From NCBI RefSeq assembly GCF_951793255.1, contig NZ_OX636706.1, positions 2,536,001-2,600,000 on the forward strand: a stretch of DNA of 64,000 bases, in the 5' to 3' direction. This stretch comes from Desulfovibrio piger (GTDB taxonomy: Bacteria > Desulfobacterota > Desulfovibrionia > Desulfovibrionales > Desulfovibrionaceae). Position 1 is the first letter of the stretch, and every line of letters starts with the position of its first letter. Below, in pieces: positions 37,666 through 46,241 of this stretch. The notes under the pieces were generated by a model. That model did no database searches. It was not told where the DNA came from and worked only from the letters and a program-made list of their open reading frames with translations. Made by a program: the position numbers and the translations under genes.

Positions 37666-37674
37666 GCTTTCACT

Positions 37675-37690
37675 TGGTGCGAAGGGGAGA
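37675..37690. repeat. attL of the integrated element
   Basis: TGGTGCGAAGGGGAGA, identical to the tRNA-Leu 3' end at 53476-53492 except for one missing C. Left boundary of the island. Confidence 0.8.
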
Positions 37691-37748
37691 TTTGATTATT
37701 GTTATATTTATTTGTTTTTATTGGAATAAAAAATATTAAAAATTTTTA

Positions 37749-37767
37749 TACCAACGTCCATACCAAC
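37749..37767 (+). repeat. Paired TACCAAC sites, candidate integrase arm sites
   Basis: TACCAAC at 37749-37755 and 37761-37767, 12 bp apart. Further copies lie at the other end (53355-53361 and, inverted, 53212-53218). Short repeats at both element ends fit arm-type integrase sites. Confidence 0.45.
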
Positions 37768-37842
37768 AAACCGGAAGTATTACCGGAGTTCGAGTCTATT
37801 TTTGACCTCCAATAGGAATTTTACAAGCCATTATCATCCTAT

Positions 37843-38667
37843 TTATAATCCAAACTCTCTTCTTATCACCGCGATAATATCCCCAAAGCAAGCTCGTATA
37901 TTTTCAGTTTCAAAAGAAATATATATTATTCCTGAATTGTTAGAGGGAAGAGTCACTCCCTTCTCAGAAAGAATTATTGTTTTATTATTTCCGAATCTTT
38001 CCTGAAATTTTCCAAGCTCTTGGACAACATTCAAACGGGGATGAATGCTTCCATCCGCCATTTCATCTTCGCCTGTCATGACAAGAATGGCCATATTGGC
38101 TTTAGAACCAAGACCAGCAATCACATCAGGTATTGTTTGTGAGGCTCGCGGAGCAGTTTCAAATGCCTCAACTTCAAAGCCTTGCTGGTCACACAGATGC
38201 TCTTGTAATTCTCTCCAAGCAGGATTTCCGCCATGACCTATCACGATAACAGGATGTGATGGCACCGTATTTTTAAACTGATGAGAGAATATATGATCAA
38301 TTTCCATATTTTTATCGTCATAAAGAGTTACTTTGATATGAGGAACGGAACAAATATGCTTGGAGCTATCGGTAAAGATTTTCCAATGCGCTTTCGGACA
38401 ATACCTTGATTCTCCAATACGATAAAACTTATTACAAGCAAAACCACTAATGATAAACATTTTTTCTTGCGGATCGAAAGAAAGCTGGGACTTCCAATGA
38501 CTGAACGTGTATTCATGCAATATTCTCTGTGATGGCCATTCCTGCCAAACAATTTTCCAATCATCAAGACAAATTTTCTCTGATGAATTGTTTTCCAATA
38601 CTACAAACTCTTCAAAGGCGTAGTCAGGATCACCTGGATTGATGGATGTGATGACAATATTATTCAT
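37843..38667 (-). CDS. Lamin-tail-domain/TIR-like domain fusion, candidate defence effector
   Basis: 274 residues. Residues about 1-125 resemble a lamin tail domain (EEFVVLENNSSEKICLDDWKI, IISGF, VTLYDDKNMEIDH). Residues about 138-274 fit the TIR-like nucleotide-binding family of CAP12/Pycsar effectors: VIVIGHGGNPAWRELQEHL, then AILVMTG, RLNVVQELGKF with Glu217 at the catalytic position, and PSNNSGIIYISF. Such domains cleave NAD or act as cyclic-nucleotide-gated effectors. The gene is AT-rich, unlike its neighbours, and lies 57 nt after hsdS on the same strand. The role in defence is inferred from domain and context; domain calls are by eye. Confidence 0.72.
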   Translation of the reverse strand: MNNIVITSINPGDPDYAFEEFVVLENNSSEKICLDDWKIVWQEWPSQRILHEYTFSHWKSQLSFDPQEKMFIISGFACNKFYRIGESRYCPKAHWKIFTDSSKHICSVPHIKVTLYDDKNMEIDHIFSHQFKNTVPSHPVIVIGHGGNPAWRELQEHLCDQQGFEVEAFETAPRASQTIPDVIAGLGSKANMAILVMTGEDEMADGSIHPRLNVVQELGKFQERFGNNKTIILSEKGVTLPSNNSGIIYISFETENIRACFGDIIAVIRREFGL

Positions 38668-38724
38668 AGATGTTACCCTCTATTTCTTTCTTGACCATTC
38701 TTCCAGGCATATTTATCGCCGTTT

Positions 38725-39630
38725 TTAGTTATGGATGTGCCTTGTCAGCTCTCCACGAAATGCTTTGGTCAAAATGGCCTTTTTCATCACGTCGATCTGA
38801 TTCAGCACGTTTTCAGCGACTTCCTTGATTTGCTGTTCTGTGGCAAGGAGGCTGTCAAGGATACGGACGATTTCGTTTTGCTCTTCCATGTCAGGGAGCC
38901 AAATATCAACGGAACATATTTCTTTTGAGTTGATATTATTAATTCCAGCTGAAGACTTTGCCTTGGCAAAAAGTTGATTTCTAGCCAAGGAAGAACTCAG
39001 AAAGCCCAAAAGATATTTTGGATTGATTGTTGGATTAGGGCGAAGGCGGATTAGAAAAGATGCATAAGCTTTTCCGACTATTGCCTCATCCACAAGAGCG
39101 CACTTGCCAACAAGTTCCCTGCTTCCATTTGAACGAATCATAAGGATATCATTTCGCTCAACAAGATCATAATCAGAAGATCTTGAGGACTTTAAAAATT
39201 TAAGATCTTCTAAATCAACGATACTACCAGTAATATTTGGGATGCGTATCACTGGCAATCCAGTATATGTGTAATCACTTTTTTCAGAAGTACCATATTT
39301 TATATCAGAAAGAATATTTTTGATTTTTGCTGTATTGTCCTCTTTTTTTATGCCTCGTATCTCCCTCCATTTCGCGGTCAATTCCCCTGTAAACGCCTTA
39401 TGCAGAATGGCGGCCTTGCGGCTTTCAAAGCCGTCAAGCACGGCTTCAGCCTTTTCTCTGGCTTCGTCCAGCTTGGCAAAGAGGGATTCGATGCAATCAA
39501 CGATGCGTTGCTGATCGTCGAGAGGGGGGAGGGGGAAAGGGAAATTTTCAATATCGTCTTTACGAATAGAAGGAGAATTGTCTCCTTTCATAAATTTATT
39601 GTCCCACTCAGGGAGGGGTAAAACCCCCAC
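38725..39630 (-). pseudogene. hsdS: hsdS 3' part (conserved region + TRD2 + conserved region)
   Basis: The distal part of a type I specificity subunit, separated from its beginning by the IS at about 39604-40196. It retains FPFPLPPLDDQQRIVDCIESLFAKLDEAREKAE (central conserved helix), a second target-recognition domain (ILSDIKYGTSEKSDYTYTGLPVIRI...), and a distal helix (NEIVRILDSLLATEQQIKEVAENVL). The first codons after the IS edge come from IS sequence, with an in-frame ATG at 39591 in hsdS proper. It could still be translated as a half-subunit. Confidence 0.85.
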
Positions 39631-40196
39631 CTTTAGGTGGCGGCTTTAGCGTTTCTTTTGTAGTCTGTGGGCATGAGCAATTATCGTAAAGGCTCCCACA
39701 GTGTTTTTTCAATTCACCTGCACCTGGTCTGGATAACCAAGTACAGGAAAAAGATTTTGTCAGGCGACATCGCCCAGAGAGCCAGGTCGCTGATACGCGG
39801 CATCTGTGAAAAGCATCAGGTGGAAATTCTCAAAGGACATATAGCACCCGACCATATCCATCTTTTCGTTTCGATTTCACCAAGCCTTGCTGTGAGCAAG
39901 TTGATGCAACAACTGAAAGGCCGAACCGCGCATGCCATGATAAATGAATTTCCATTGTTGCGCCGCCAGTACTGGGGACGTCATATGTGGGCGCGTGGCT
40001 ATTTCTGTTGCAGCAGTGGCAATGTGACCGATGAGGTCATTAAGCAATACATCACGCAACAGGAAGATGCAGATGAAACCTTCCGAATTGAGGGGGAATG
40101 ACTTCAGCCTGCTTCAGCAGGGGCCATACCGGCTTTAGCCGGAACGCGACTTTAGTCGCCACGGTGAATCCACCGGCTTTAGCCGGTGGAGTGTTC
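39604..40196 (+). mobile_element. IS200/IS605-type element, transposase only
   Basis: Inserted in hsdS. The left end has CCACC-ttta-GGTGG, the right end CACCGGC-ttta-GCCGGTG plus further small CTTTAG hairpins (for example CCGGC-ttta-GCCGG, CGAC-ttta-GTCG), as expected of HUH transposon ends. One gene, tnpA; no tnpB. No target duplication is expected for this family; exact ends are approximate. Confidence 0.82.
39673..40101 (+). CDS. tnpA: IS200-type Y1 HUH transposase TnpA
   Basis: 142 residues: the HUH pair His61-Ile-His63 in HIHLFVS and candidate nucleophile Tyr126 in VIKQYITQQ. Length and motifs are intact, so it may be active. GTG 39667 is an alternative start. It moves single-stranded DNA by peel-and-paste and lies opposite to the host hsdS gene. 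Confidence 0.92.
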   Translation: MSNYRKGSHSVFSIHLHLVWITKYRKKILSGDIAQRARSLIRGICEKHQVEILKGHIAPDHIHLFVSISPSLAVSKLMQQLKGRTAHAMINEFPLLRRQYWGRHMWARGYFCCSSGNVTDEVIKQYITQQEDADETFRIEGE

Positions 40197-40658
40197 AATT
40201 AAACCCATCACAACATATTCACTCGTCATAAGCCAATATAAAAAACGAGAATTAGTACATCTAAGAGGTGTGCATATATATAATCCAGTGGATGCAATAC
40301 AATTTGAAAGACTAAAATCTATATAAGCAATATTCCGGAGGTATGGTCTAACTAGAGAAAAGATAGTATCTCCTTCATGAACTTTTCTGGATGCCCTACT
40401 GGGGGCTTTACTTACAGAAATTTCTTTTGGTGAAGTTACTTTTTGTTGTTTATTATCTATAGCATCAATGTCTATATAATAAAAGAAATCACCTGTGGGT
40501 TTTTGACTTTCCTGTGGCCCCAAAAGAGAGCTTCCTTTCACCCACTTCCACCCTTCCGGCAACGGGTACGGCTGTTCTTCCACGGGAATTATAGCCGATT
40601 CATCCGGCGTCAGCAGGATGTCTTGCACCTCGGCGGCGTTCTTGCGGGGGCGGGCCAT
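40197..40658 (-). pseudogene. hsdS: hsdS 5' part (TRD1)
   Basis: The beginning of the type I specificity subunit, start ATG 40658 overlapping the hsdM stop by one base (TGATG). It holds PYPLPEGWKWVKGSSLLG (TRD1 entry) to YVVMGLIEHST and then runs into the IS, which supplies a stop. The N-terminal RPRKNAAEVQDILL leader is typical of Desulfovibrio/enteric HsdS fusions. Probably non-functional on its own. Confidence 0.85.
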
Positions 40659-42076
40659 CAGTTCGTCTCCCTGCTGGTCAGGCTTTGCAATTCCCGAACA
40701 ACGCTTTTCATAAGATCTACCGCCTCTTCGAGCTGAGCAATGCATTCTTCGCCGCTTTCGATGGGGTCGGGCAGGTCGTCATAATCCAAAAGGGATTCAT
40801 CCCGGATCAGACCGAGATCCAGGCTGTCCGCCTTCGCCTTTATTGCCTCCCGCGTAAACACGCTCCAGCGCTCATCCCGCACGGCGCGGCGGTCCTCGGC
40901 CTCAAAGGCTGTCTCAAAGCCCTCAAAGTGTTCCCTCTTGAGCGGGGTGGTCTTGCCGAAGGAAGGCATATTGGTACGCAGGTCGTAGAACCACACCTCT
41001 TTGGTATTGTCCTTATCGCTCTGGCCTCGCGTAAAAAACAGCACGTTGGTTTTGACACCCTGGGCATAGAAAATGCCTGTGGGCAGGCGCAACACCGTAT
41101 GCAGGTCGCATTTGTCCATGAGGTCGGCACGGATGCGCGCGCCGTCGCCGTCGGCAAAGAGCACGTTATCCGGCAGCACCACGGCGGCCCGGCCGCCGCG
41201 CTTGAGGCTGCGGTAAACATGCTGCAAAAAATTCAACTGCTTGTTGCTGGTGGTAAAGGCAAAATCGTCACGAGTGGCCCGTTCGCCGCCTTTCTTTGTG
41301 CCAAAGGGCGGATTGGTGAGCACCAGATCATAGCCTTTCATATCCTTGCCTGCGGTGGACAGGGTGTCGGCAAGCAGAATTTCCCCTTCAATACCGTGCA
41401 GCATGGCGTTCATCAAGGCCAGACGGTGCGTGTCGTGCACCAGCTCGCAGCCGGTGAAGGCTTCACGTTTCTGGAAGGCCGCCTGATCCTCGTCCAGATC
41501 AAAATACTCGTCGGTTTGCCTTTTCAGGTACTGATCCGCCGCGATCATAAAACCAAAGGTGCCGCAGGCCGGGTCGTTACAGTGTTCGCCGACCTGGGGC
41601 TTCATGAGACGAACCATCACATCAATGAGCACCCGTGGTGTGAAATACTGGCCTGCGCCGGATTTCTTCTCATTGGCGTTCTTTTCCAGCAGACCTTCAT
41701 AGAGGTTGCCGAGGCCCTCTTCCTGCGCGGAATACCAGTCCAGAGCATTGATGCTCGAGATGATCTTTTCCAGATTTTTGGGCTCGTCGATGTTGGATAC
41801 CGCTCCCTGATAGATCTCTCGCACCCGCCCCGTGCCGTTTTCGCTCAGCTCGGCCAGCACCTGCTTGTAAACGTGTTTCAGCTCAATGCCGCTTTTGGCG
41901 GCCAGCACGTCCCAGCGGCAGGTTTCGGGAATGGCCGCTTCCGTGCCGGTTTCCTTGGCCATTTTCAGGAACAGAATATAGGTCAGTTCCGTCACATACT
42001 GATGATAGGTGATGCCGTCATCCCGCAGGACATTGCAGAGGTTCCAGAGTTTGGCGACAATTTCCTGTGTGGTCAT
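40658..42076 (-). CDS. hsdM: Type I restriction-modification methyltransferase HsdM
   Basis: 472 residues. N-terminal HsdM helical domain, SAM motif DPACGTFGFMIAA near residue 167 and catalytic NPPFGTKKGG near residue 253 for N6-adenine methylation. Overlaps hsdR by 4 nt (ATGA) and hsdS by 1 nt, so the three are coupled. Complete, but without an intact HsdS it may not methylate. Confidence 0.95.
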   Translation of the reverse strand: MTTQEIVAKLWNLCNVLRDDGITYHQYVTELTYILFLKMAKETGTEAAIPETCRWDVLAAKSGIELKHVYKQVLAELSENGTGRVREIYQGAVSNIDEPKNLEKIISSINALDWYSAQEEGLGNLYEGLLEKNANEKKSGAGQYFTPRVLIDVMVRLMKPQVGEHCNDPACGTFGFMIAADQYLKRQTDEYFDLDEDQAAFQKREAFTGCELVHDTHRLALMNAMLHGIEGEILLADTLSTAGKDMKGYDLVLTNPPFGTKKGGERATRDDFAFTTSNKQLNFLQHVYRSLKRGGRAAVVLPDNVLFADGDGARIRADLMDKCDLHTVLRLPTGIFYAQGVKTNVLFFTRGQSDKDNTKEVWFYDLRTNMPSFGKTTPLKREHFEGFETAFEAEDRRAVRDERWSVFTREAIKAKADSLDLGLIRDESLLDYDDLPDPIESGEECIAQLEEAVDLMKSVVRELQSLTSRETN

Positions 42077-45000
42077 GCGGCAAGGCCCCCGTCGTCATAC
42101 AGATAGGTGTTCAATTCGGTCACGATACTTTCCAACTGGTTACGGAAGAGTTTGTTCAGCGCGGCAAAGCCGCCCTTGTCCCGGAAGATGACGCTTTCGT
42201 CAAAGGTGTGTACCGAGAGGACGGATTCATTGAGCAGATATTTTTCCATGCGGTCGATCCATTTCTCTTCGACTCTGGAAAAACTGTGCGCCTGCTTCAG
42301 CCGGGACACGGCGCGGCGGATGCGCTCCTCGTGCCCCAGAAGTTCGGCATTGATACCGTAGCGGCGGATCAGGCTGATGATGTCGGCGGCAATATCTTTG
42401 TTGCTCATCCGGGAAAGGGCGGAATTAAGCTGCCGGATGGTAAAGCCTTCCCGTCCCAGAGCCAGACGCAAGCTCTTGAGGCTTGCGCGGCTGAGGTCGG
42501 CCGGGCGCGTGCAAATGGTGTTCAGGGCCGCTATCGCGTTGCGCTGTTCCCGCACAAAACGGGCAAAGGATTCCAGATAGTCGCCGGGGCGAAGATTCTC
42601 CTTGCCGTAACCCCGCGTATGGCTGGTGAGCGCATCCGGCGTATCGGAAAGAACGACGGGGCGGCGGCCCGCATAGTCTTCACTCTGAATAAGCTCAAAC
42701 AAATCGCGTTTGGACAGCAACAGGGCCTTTGCCTCACTCGGGCGCTCCTGTACGCGCTCGATGAAGGTATCGGGCGTGTCACCGGCCATATCGACAAAGT
42801 GCTGCCTGAGTTCATCCGTCAGGGAGCGCTTGCGGCGTTGCAGTTTGGCAATGATCTGGTTGATCTGGTTCAGGATTTGCGGAGGTTCCTCCATTGTCTC
42901 CAGCCCGTCCAGAAGTTGGGAAAAAGTAACCGACGGATTGCTGACCACCGGTTTCATGCTGGTAACCGGTTCAAGAACCGTGTACAGGCCCACGGCGTCG
43001 TACACTTCAAAATGGTCTTTTCCGATGTCCGGGCAGAGCCTGGTGGCGCGGCCCAGCATCTGCTCAAACAGAATGCGGGATTTTACCCTGCGTAGGAAGA
43101 CAAGGCGGGTAATTTCGGGCACGTCGATACCGGTGGTGAGCAGATCCACCGTCACGACGATGCTGGGGAGACTTTCATTCTTGAAGCGCCGTATGGCCGC
43201 ATCAATATTCTTGCGATTGCCGATGCTGCCGGTGATCTTCATGACGGCATCCGTATCCACCAGTTCCTCGGCGTAGATCTCCTTGAGGATGCGGACGATC
43301 ATGTCCGCGTGATGGTCATTGACGGCATAAATGAGCGTCTTTCCGGAGGAAACATCTTCGGGATCAATGTCTTTGGCTATTTCCCGCAAAATCTCGCGGT
43401 TGAAGTTCTCATTGATCACGGTCTTGTTGAAGTCGTCCACGTCAAAATCAAGCTCGTCTTCCAGCAGTCGGCTGTTGGTAACTTCGCCGGTAAGCGGATC
43501 ATAAACGGCCACTGTATCGCCGTGTTTGTAGTGAATACCCTGCTCACTGAGAGTCGTGCTGAGCTGGTGCGGCGCGTCATGGTCCACCAGGAATCCGTCA
43601 ATGACCGCCTCCCGGTAGGAGTAGCAGAACACGGGCGATCCGAAAATCTTCGTGGTCTGGAGCGCGGGCGTGGCCGTCAGAGCGATTTTGACCGCCTGAA
43701 AATAGTCGATGACCTCGCGGTATTTGCTCTGGTAGTCGCGCTGATCGCGGTACAACTGCTCGTCGTCGGTCATTTCCCGGTCAAGAATATAGCCCCGGTG
43801 CGCTTCATCCACGATGATCAGATCATAGTCGGTGACCGACGGCATGGACTCGCTGCCTTCACTGTACAGAATGCGTTTGACCATGCCCTGCACAGTGGCG
43901 ACGTGGACACGGGCTTCCTTGTCGATTGCTTTATCCGTCAGCCCGTTGATGGCGTAAATCTCGTCCAGGGGATGCAGTTCCTCAAGCTTGATGTCCTTGA
44001 ATACATCCAGAGCCTGCGTGCCCAGGGCATTGCGATCCACAAGGAACAGGATGCGACGGAAACGTTCGCTTTTCAAAAAGCGGTACATCATGCCCAGCAC
44101 TGTCCGGGTTTTCCCCGTCCCCGTGGCCATGGCCAGCAGAACCGTTTGCGCCCCGCTCTTCACGGCCCGCTCGGCCGCCTCGACGGCGCGGAGCTGGTAC
44201 TCACGCAGATTGAGGCCGTTTTTATCGGTAAGAAAGTCGGCGGACATGGCTTCAAGGCGTCGGTCGCCCTGGGCAATATCGCGCTCCAGAAGCTCTTCCA
44301 GACCGGTGGGACTCATCCAGCCGTGCAGGGCCTGGGGCGCATTGGAAGCATGGCGCACGTCCTGAAACCAGATGCCGGATTTTTCCTCGTATTGCCGGAT
44401 ATAGGGTCTGCCGTTGGCGGCAAAGAGAAAGGGCACGCGGAAGCCGCGCCACTCGCCTATGGTGTGAGCCAGGTGCTCCTTGCGGATATGGCGGGCGTAG
44501 TCCTTACACTGATGGTCGAGCACAGCGGGAATATCCTTGTGGCCGGCCTTGGCCTCAATGATGCCCACCAGCCGCGTACCCGCAAACAGAGCATAGTCGG
44601 CAAAACCCCTGTTGCCCACAGAGGAATCCGTGGGCCATTCGGCTATGGCCAGATTCCGTCCGGCTTGCGGTCGCGTGCCGAGGGAATGGCGCAAGGTTTC
44701 GGAATCCGCCTCCCAGCCCACTTTTCTGAGTTGTTCGTCAATGAGATACCGGGTTTCGGCTTCAGACACATGGCGCTTGCCCGCGGCAACGGCGGCGCGT
44801 TTGCGGCGGATGTCTTCCGGCACGGCAGCTGCCTGCGCTGCGCGGGAAACAGCCTGATCCGCCAGGGCGTTTTCCTGCCCGGCTTTCTCTTTTGATTCAA
44901 ACGGAGACGGCCCGGAGTTTTCAACATCTTGAGGCGCGACAAAATCCAGTTGCCGATAGGATTCATCGCCGTAGGTCTGAAAAAACCACCCGCACAGGCT

Positions 45001-45339
45001 GTGCGTGATCTGCAAAAAATACAGTATCTTTGCTTCGGGGAGCCTCACTCCCTCATGGGCGGCCCTGTTGCGGGCTCTGCGCATCAGGTGGAAGGCGGCG
45101 GCGACATCCGCGGGGAGCACCTCGCGCCGCTGGAGAATGTCGATGCGCTCCACCGCGTCGCAGTGGTCGGGCAGGGTGATGTCGTCCAGGGCGAACATGA
45201 CCCGGATCATGCCTTCGCACAGCAGGCCCGCCTTCATCAGGCAGGACTGCGGGTCCGAACGCAGATAGCGTTCGGCCAGCATGCCGAGTTCCGCCAGCTC
45301 CGGGAATTTTTCGTGTAGAAACGCGAAGTTGGACACCAT
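42073..45339 (-). CDS. hsdR: Type I restriction endonuclease subunit HsdR
   Basis: 1088 residues from ATG 45339 (GGAGA 6 nt upstream). In order: an N-terminal DUF4145-like helical domain (about 1-130), HSDR_N nuclease region, a Walker A MATGTGKTRT near residue 405, DEAH box VDEAHRGY near residue 508, helicase C (VDLLTTGIDVPE, QMLGRATRLCPD) and a C-terminal helical domain that binds the M2S core. This is the EcoKI/EcoAI-like group. It appears intact. Confidence 0.95.
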   Translation of the reverse strand: MVSNFAFLHEKFPELAELGMLAERYLRSDPQSCLMKAGLLCEGMIRVMFALDDITLPDHCDAVERIDILQRREVLPADVAAAFHLMRRARNRAAHEGVRLPEAKILYFLQITHSLCGWFFQTYGDESYRQLDFVAPQDVENSGPSPFESKEKAGQENALADQAVSRAAQAAAVPEDIRRKRAAVAAGKRHVSEAETRYLIDEQLRKVGWEADSETLRHSLGTRPQAGRNLAIAEWPTDSSVGNRGFADYALFAGTRLVGIIEAKAGHKDIPAVLDHQCKDYARHIRKEHLAHTIGEWRGFRVPFLFAANGRPYIRQYEEKSGIWFQDVRHASNAPQALHGWMSPTGLEELLERDIAQGDRRLEAMSADFLTDKNGLNLREYQLRAVEAAERAVKSGAQTVLLAMATGTGKTRTVLGMMYRFLKSERFRRILFLVDRNALGTQALDVFKDIKLEELHPLDEIYAINGLTDKAIDKEARVHVATVQGMVKRILYSEGSESMPSVTDYDLIIVDEAHRGYILDREMTDDEQLYRDQRDYQSKYREVIDYFQAVKIALTATPALQTTKIFGSPVFCYSYREAVIDGFLVDHDAPHQLSTTLSEQGIHYKHGDTVAVYDPLTGEVTNSRLLEDELDFDVDDFNKTVINENFNREILREIAKDIDPEDVSSGKTLIYAVNDHHADMIVRILKEIYAEELVDTDAVMKITGSIGNRKNIDAAIRRFKNESLPSIVVTVDLLTTGIDVPEITRLVFLRRVKSRILFEQMLGRATRLCPDIGKDHFEVYDAVGLYTVLEPVTSMKPVVSNPSVTFSQLLDGLETMEEPPQILNQINQIIAKLQRRKRSLTDELRQHFVDMAGDTPDTFIERVQERPSEAKALLLSKRDLFELIQSEDYAGRRPVVLSDTPDALTSHTRGYGKENLRPGDYLESFARFVREQRNAIAALNTICTRPADLSRASLKSLRLALGREGFTIRQLNSALSRMSNKDIAADIISLIRRYGINAELLGHEERIRRAVSRLKQAHSFSRVEEKWIDRMEKYLLNESVLSVHTFDESVIFRDKGGFAALNKLFRNQLESIVTELNTYLYDDGGLAA

Positions 45340-45743
45340 ACTCAATCTCCAAAAAAAGATATCTTTTATCTCGTAAACAATATCCAGCCTCTCTGCCGGA
45401 AAAGTTTCAGGAATTCATGGATTCGGTCTCTGGCGCATACGGAGGTTGCCTGATAGAAAAAGAGAGTAGCATTCTATACCTTGTCCGACCAAAAGGCAAA
45501 ATCATGCGCTCTCGTGGATCCGGTTCTGCCCGCACCAAGCCGGTTGCGGCGTGTCTGTTGTAGGCCTGCTGATCCGGTTGCAGCCCTGCTCCGCGTCTTT
45601 GGACATCCGTCGAAGGCGGCCCAAATGAAGGCCGGGCATTTCCCGGCCCGTTTTCATTTTCATCCGTAGGTGGCTACGCCTTCTACAGAACACAGTTTAT
45701 TGATTCCATGTCTGCCTGACAAGAATTCTGCTATAGTTCCTGT
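45340..45743. other. Gene-free stretch upstream of hsdR
   Basis: About 400 bases. It contains a hairpin AAATGAAGGCCGGG...CCCGGCCcgTTTTCATTT at 45623-45659 (followed by T-rich sequence on plus) and presumably the hsd promoter. No gene is supported. Confidence 0.5.
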
Positions 45744-46097
45744 TTACAGTTCATCATCCGACATATCAGCAACAATGAAGCTGTCGCGTTGTTCGTGTTG
45801 CGAAGGCGGCGGGGGCGTGTCTCTCTTCCTTGCTTTCTGCTCTTCCCGGTGCCGTCTGGACTCGGTCAGATACTTGGTCAAGGTTTGGGGTTTCACCTCA
45901 ATCCCTTTCTCGTGCAGGCGTTCGACAATCTCTTGAGAATCAAAACCGCGCTTTTTCATCCGTTCCAGAGTCGGGGCCAGTGCGAAAATCGCCTCCTTCA
46001 CGGACATGACGCGGTTCCCGTCCAGCGTGACAGCGGCGGGCTTGAGTCTGGTAAACTCCTGTCTGATTTCCTTCAACTGCGTCGCGGTGATGGTCAT
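45744..46097 (-). CDS. Small mobilization-accessory-like protein
   Basis: 117 residues from ATG 46097 with AGGAG upstream. TATQLKEIRQEFTRL then MSVKEAIFALAPTLERMKKRGFDSQEIVERLHEKGIEVKPQTLTKYL resembles a helix-turn-helix arrangement used by small plasmid accessory and DNA-binding proteins. It lies directly downstream of the relaxase gene, so a relaxosome role is likely but not proven. Confidence 0.6.
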   Translation of the reverse strand: MTITATQLKEIRQEFTRLKPAAVTLDGNRVMSVKEAIFALAPTLERMKKRGFDSQEIVERLHEKGIEVKPQTLTKYLTESRRHREEQKARKRDTPPPPSQHEQRDSFIVADMSDDEL

Positions 46098-46241
46098 GAT
46101 GTTTTCTCCTGTGTTTCGCCGGGGCGTTGCCCCGAATTGGCGTTTTGCTTTTCCGGTCGAGCGGGACGGTCGCCCACGCTTCACGAAGTGAAGCATAGTG
46201 GGCTATATCTTCGGCCTGTGCGAAGATTTCTACCCGACGCC

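Noticed and set aside
39604..40196. TnpB (Fanzor/Cas12-ancestor) gene in the IS element
   Set aside because: Element is only about 0.6 kb and contains tnpA alone.
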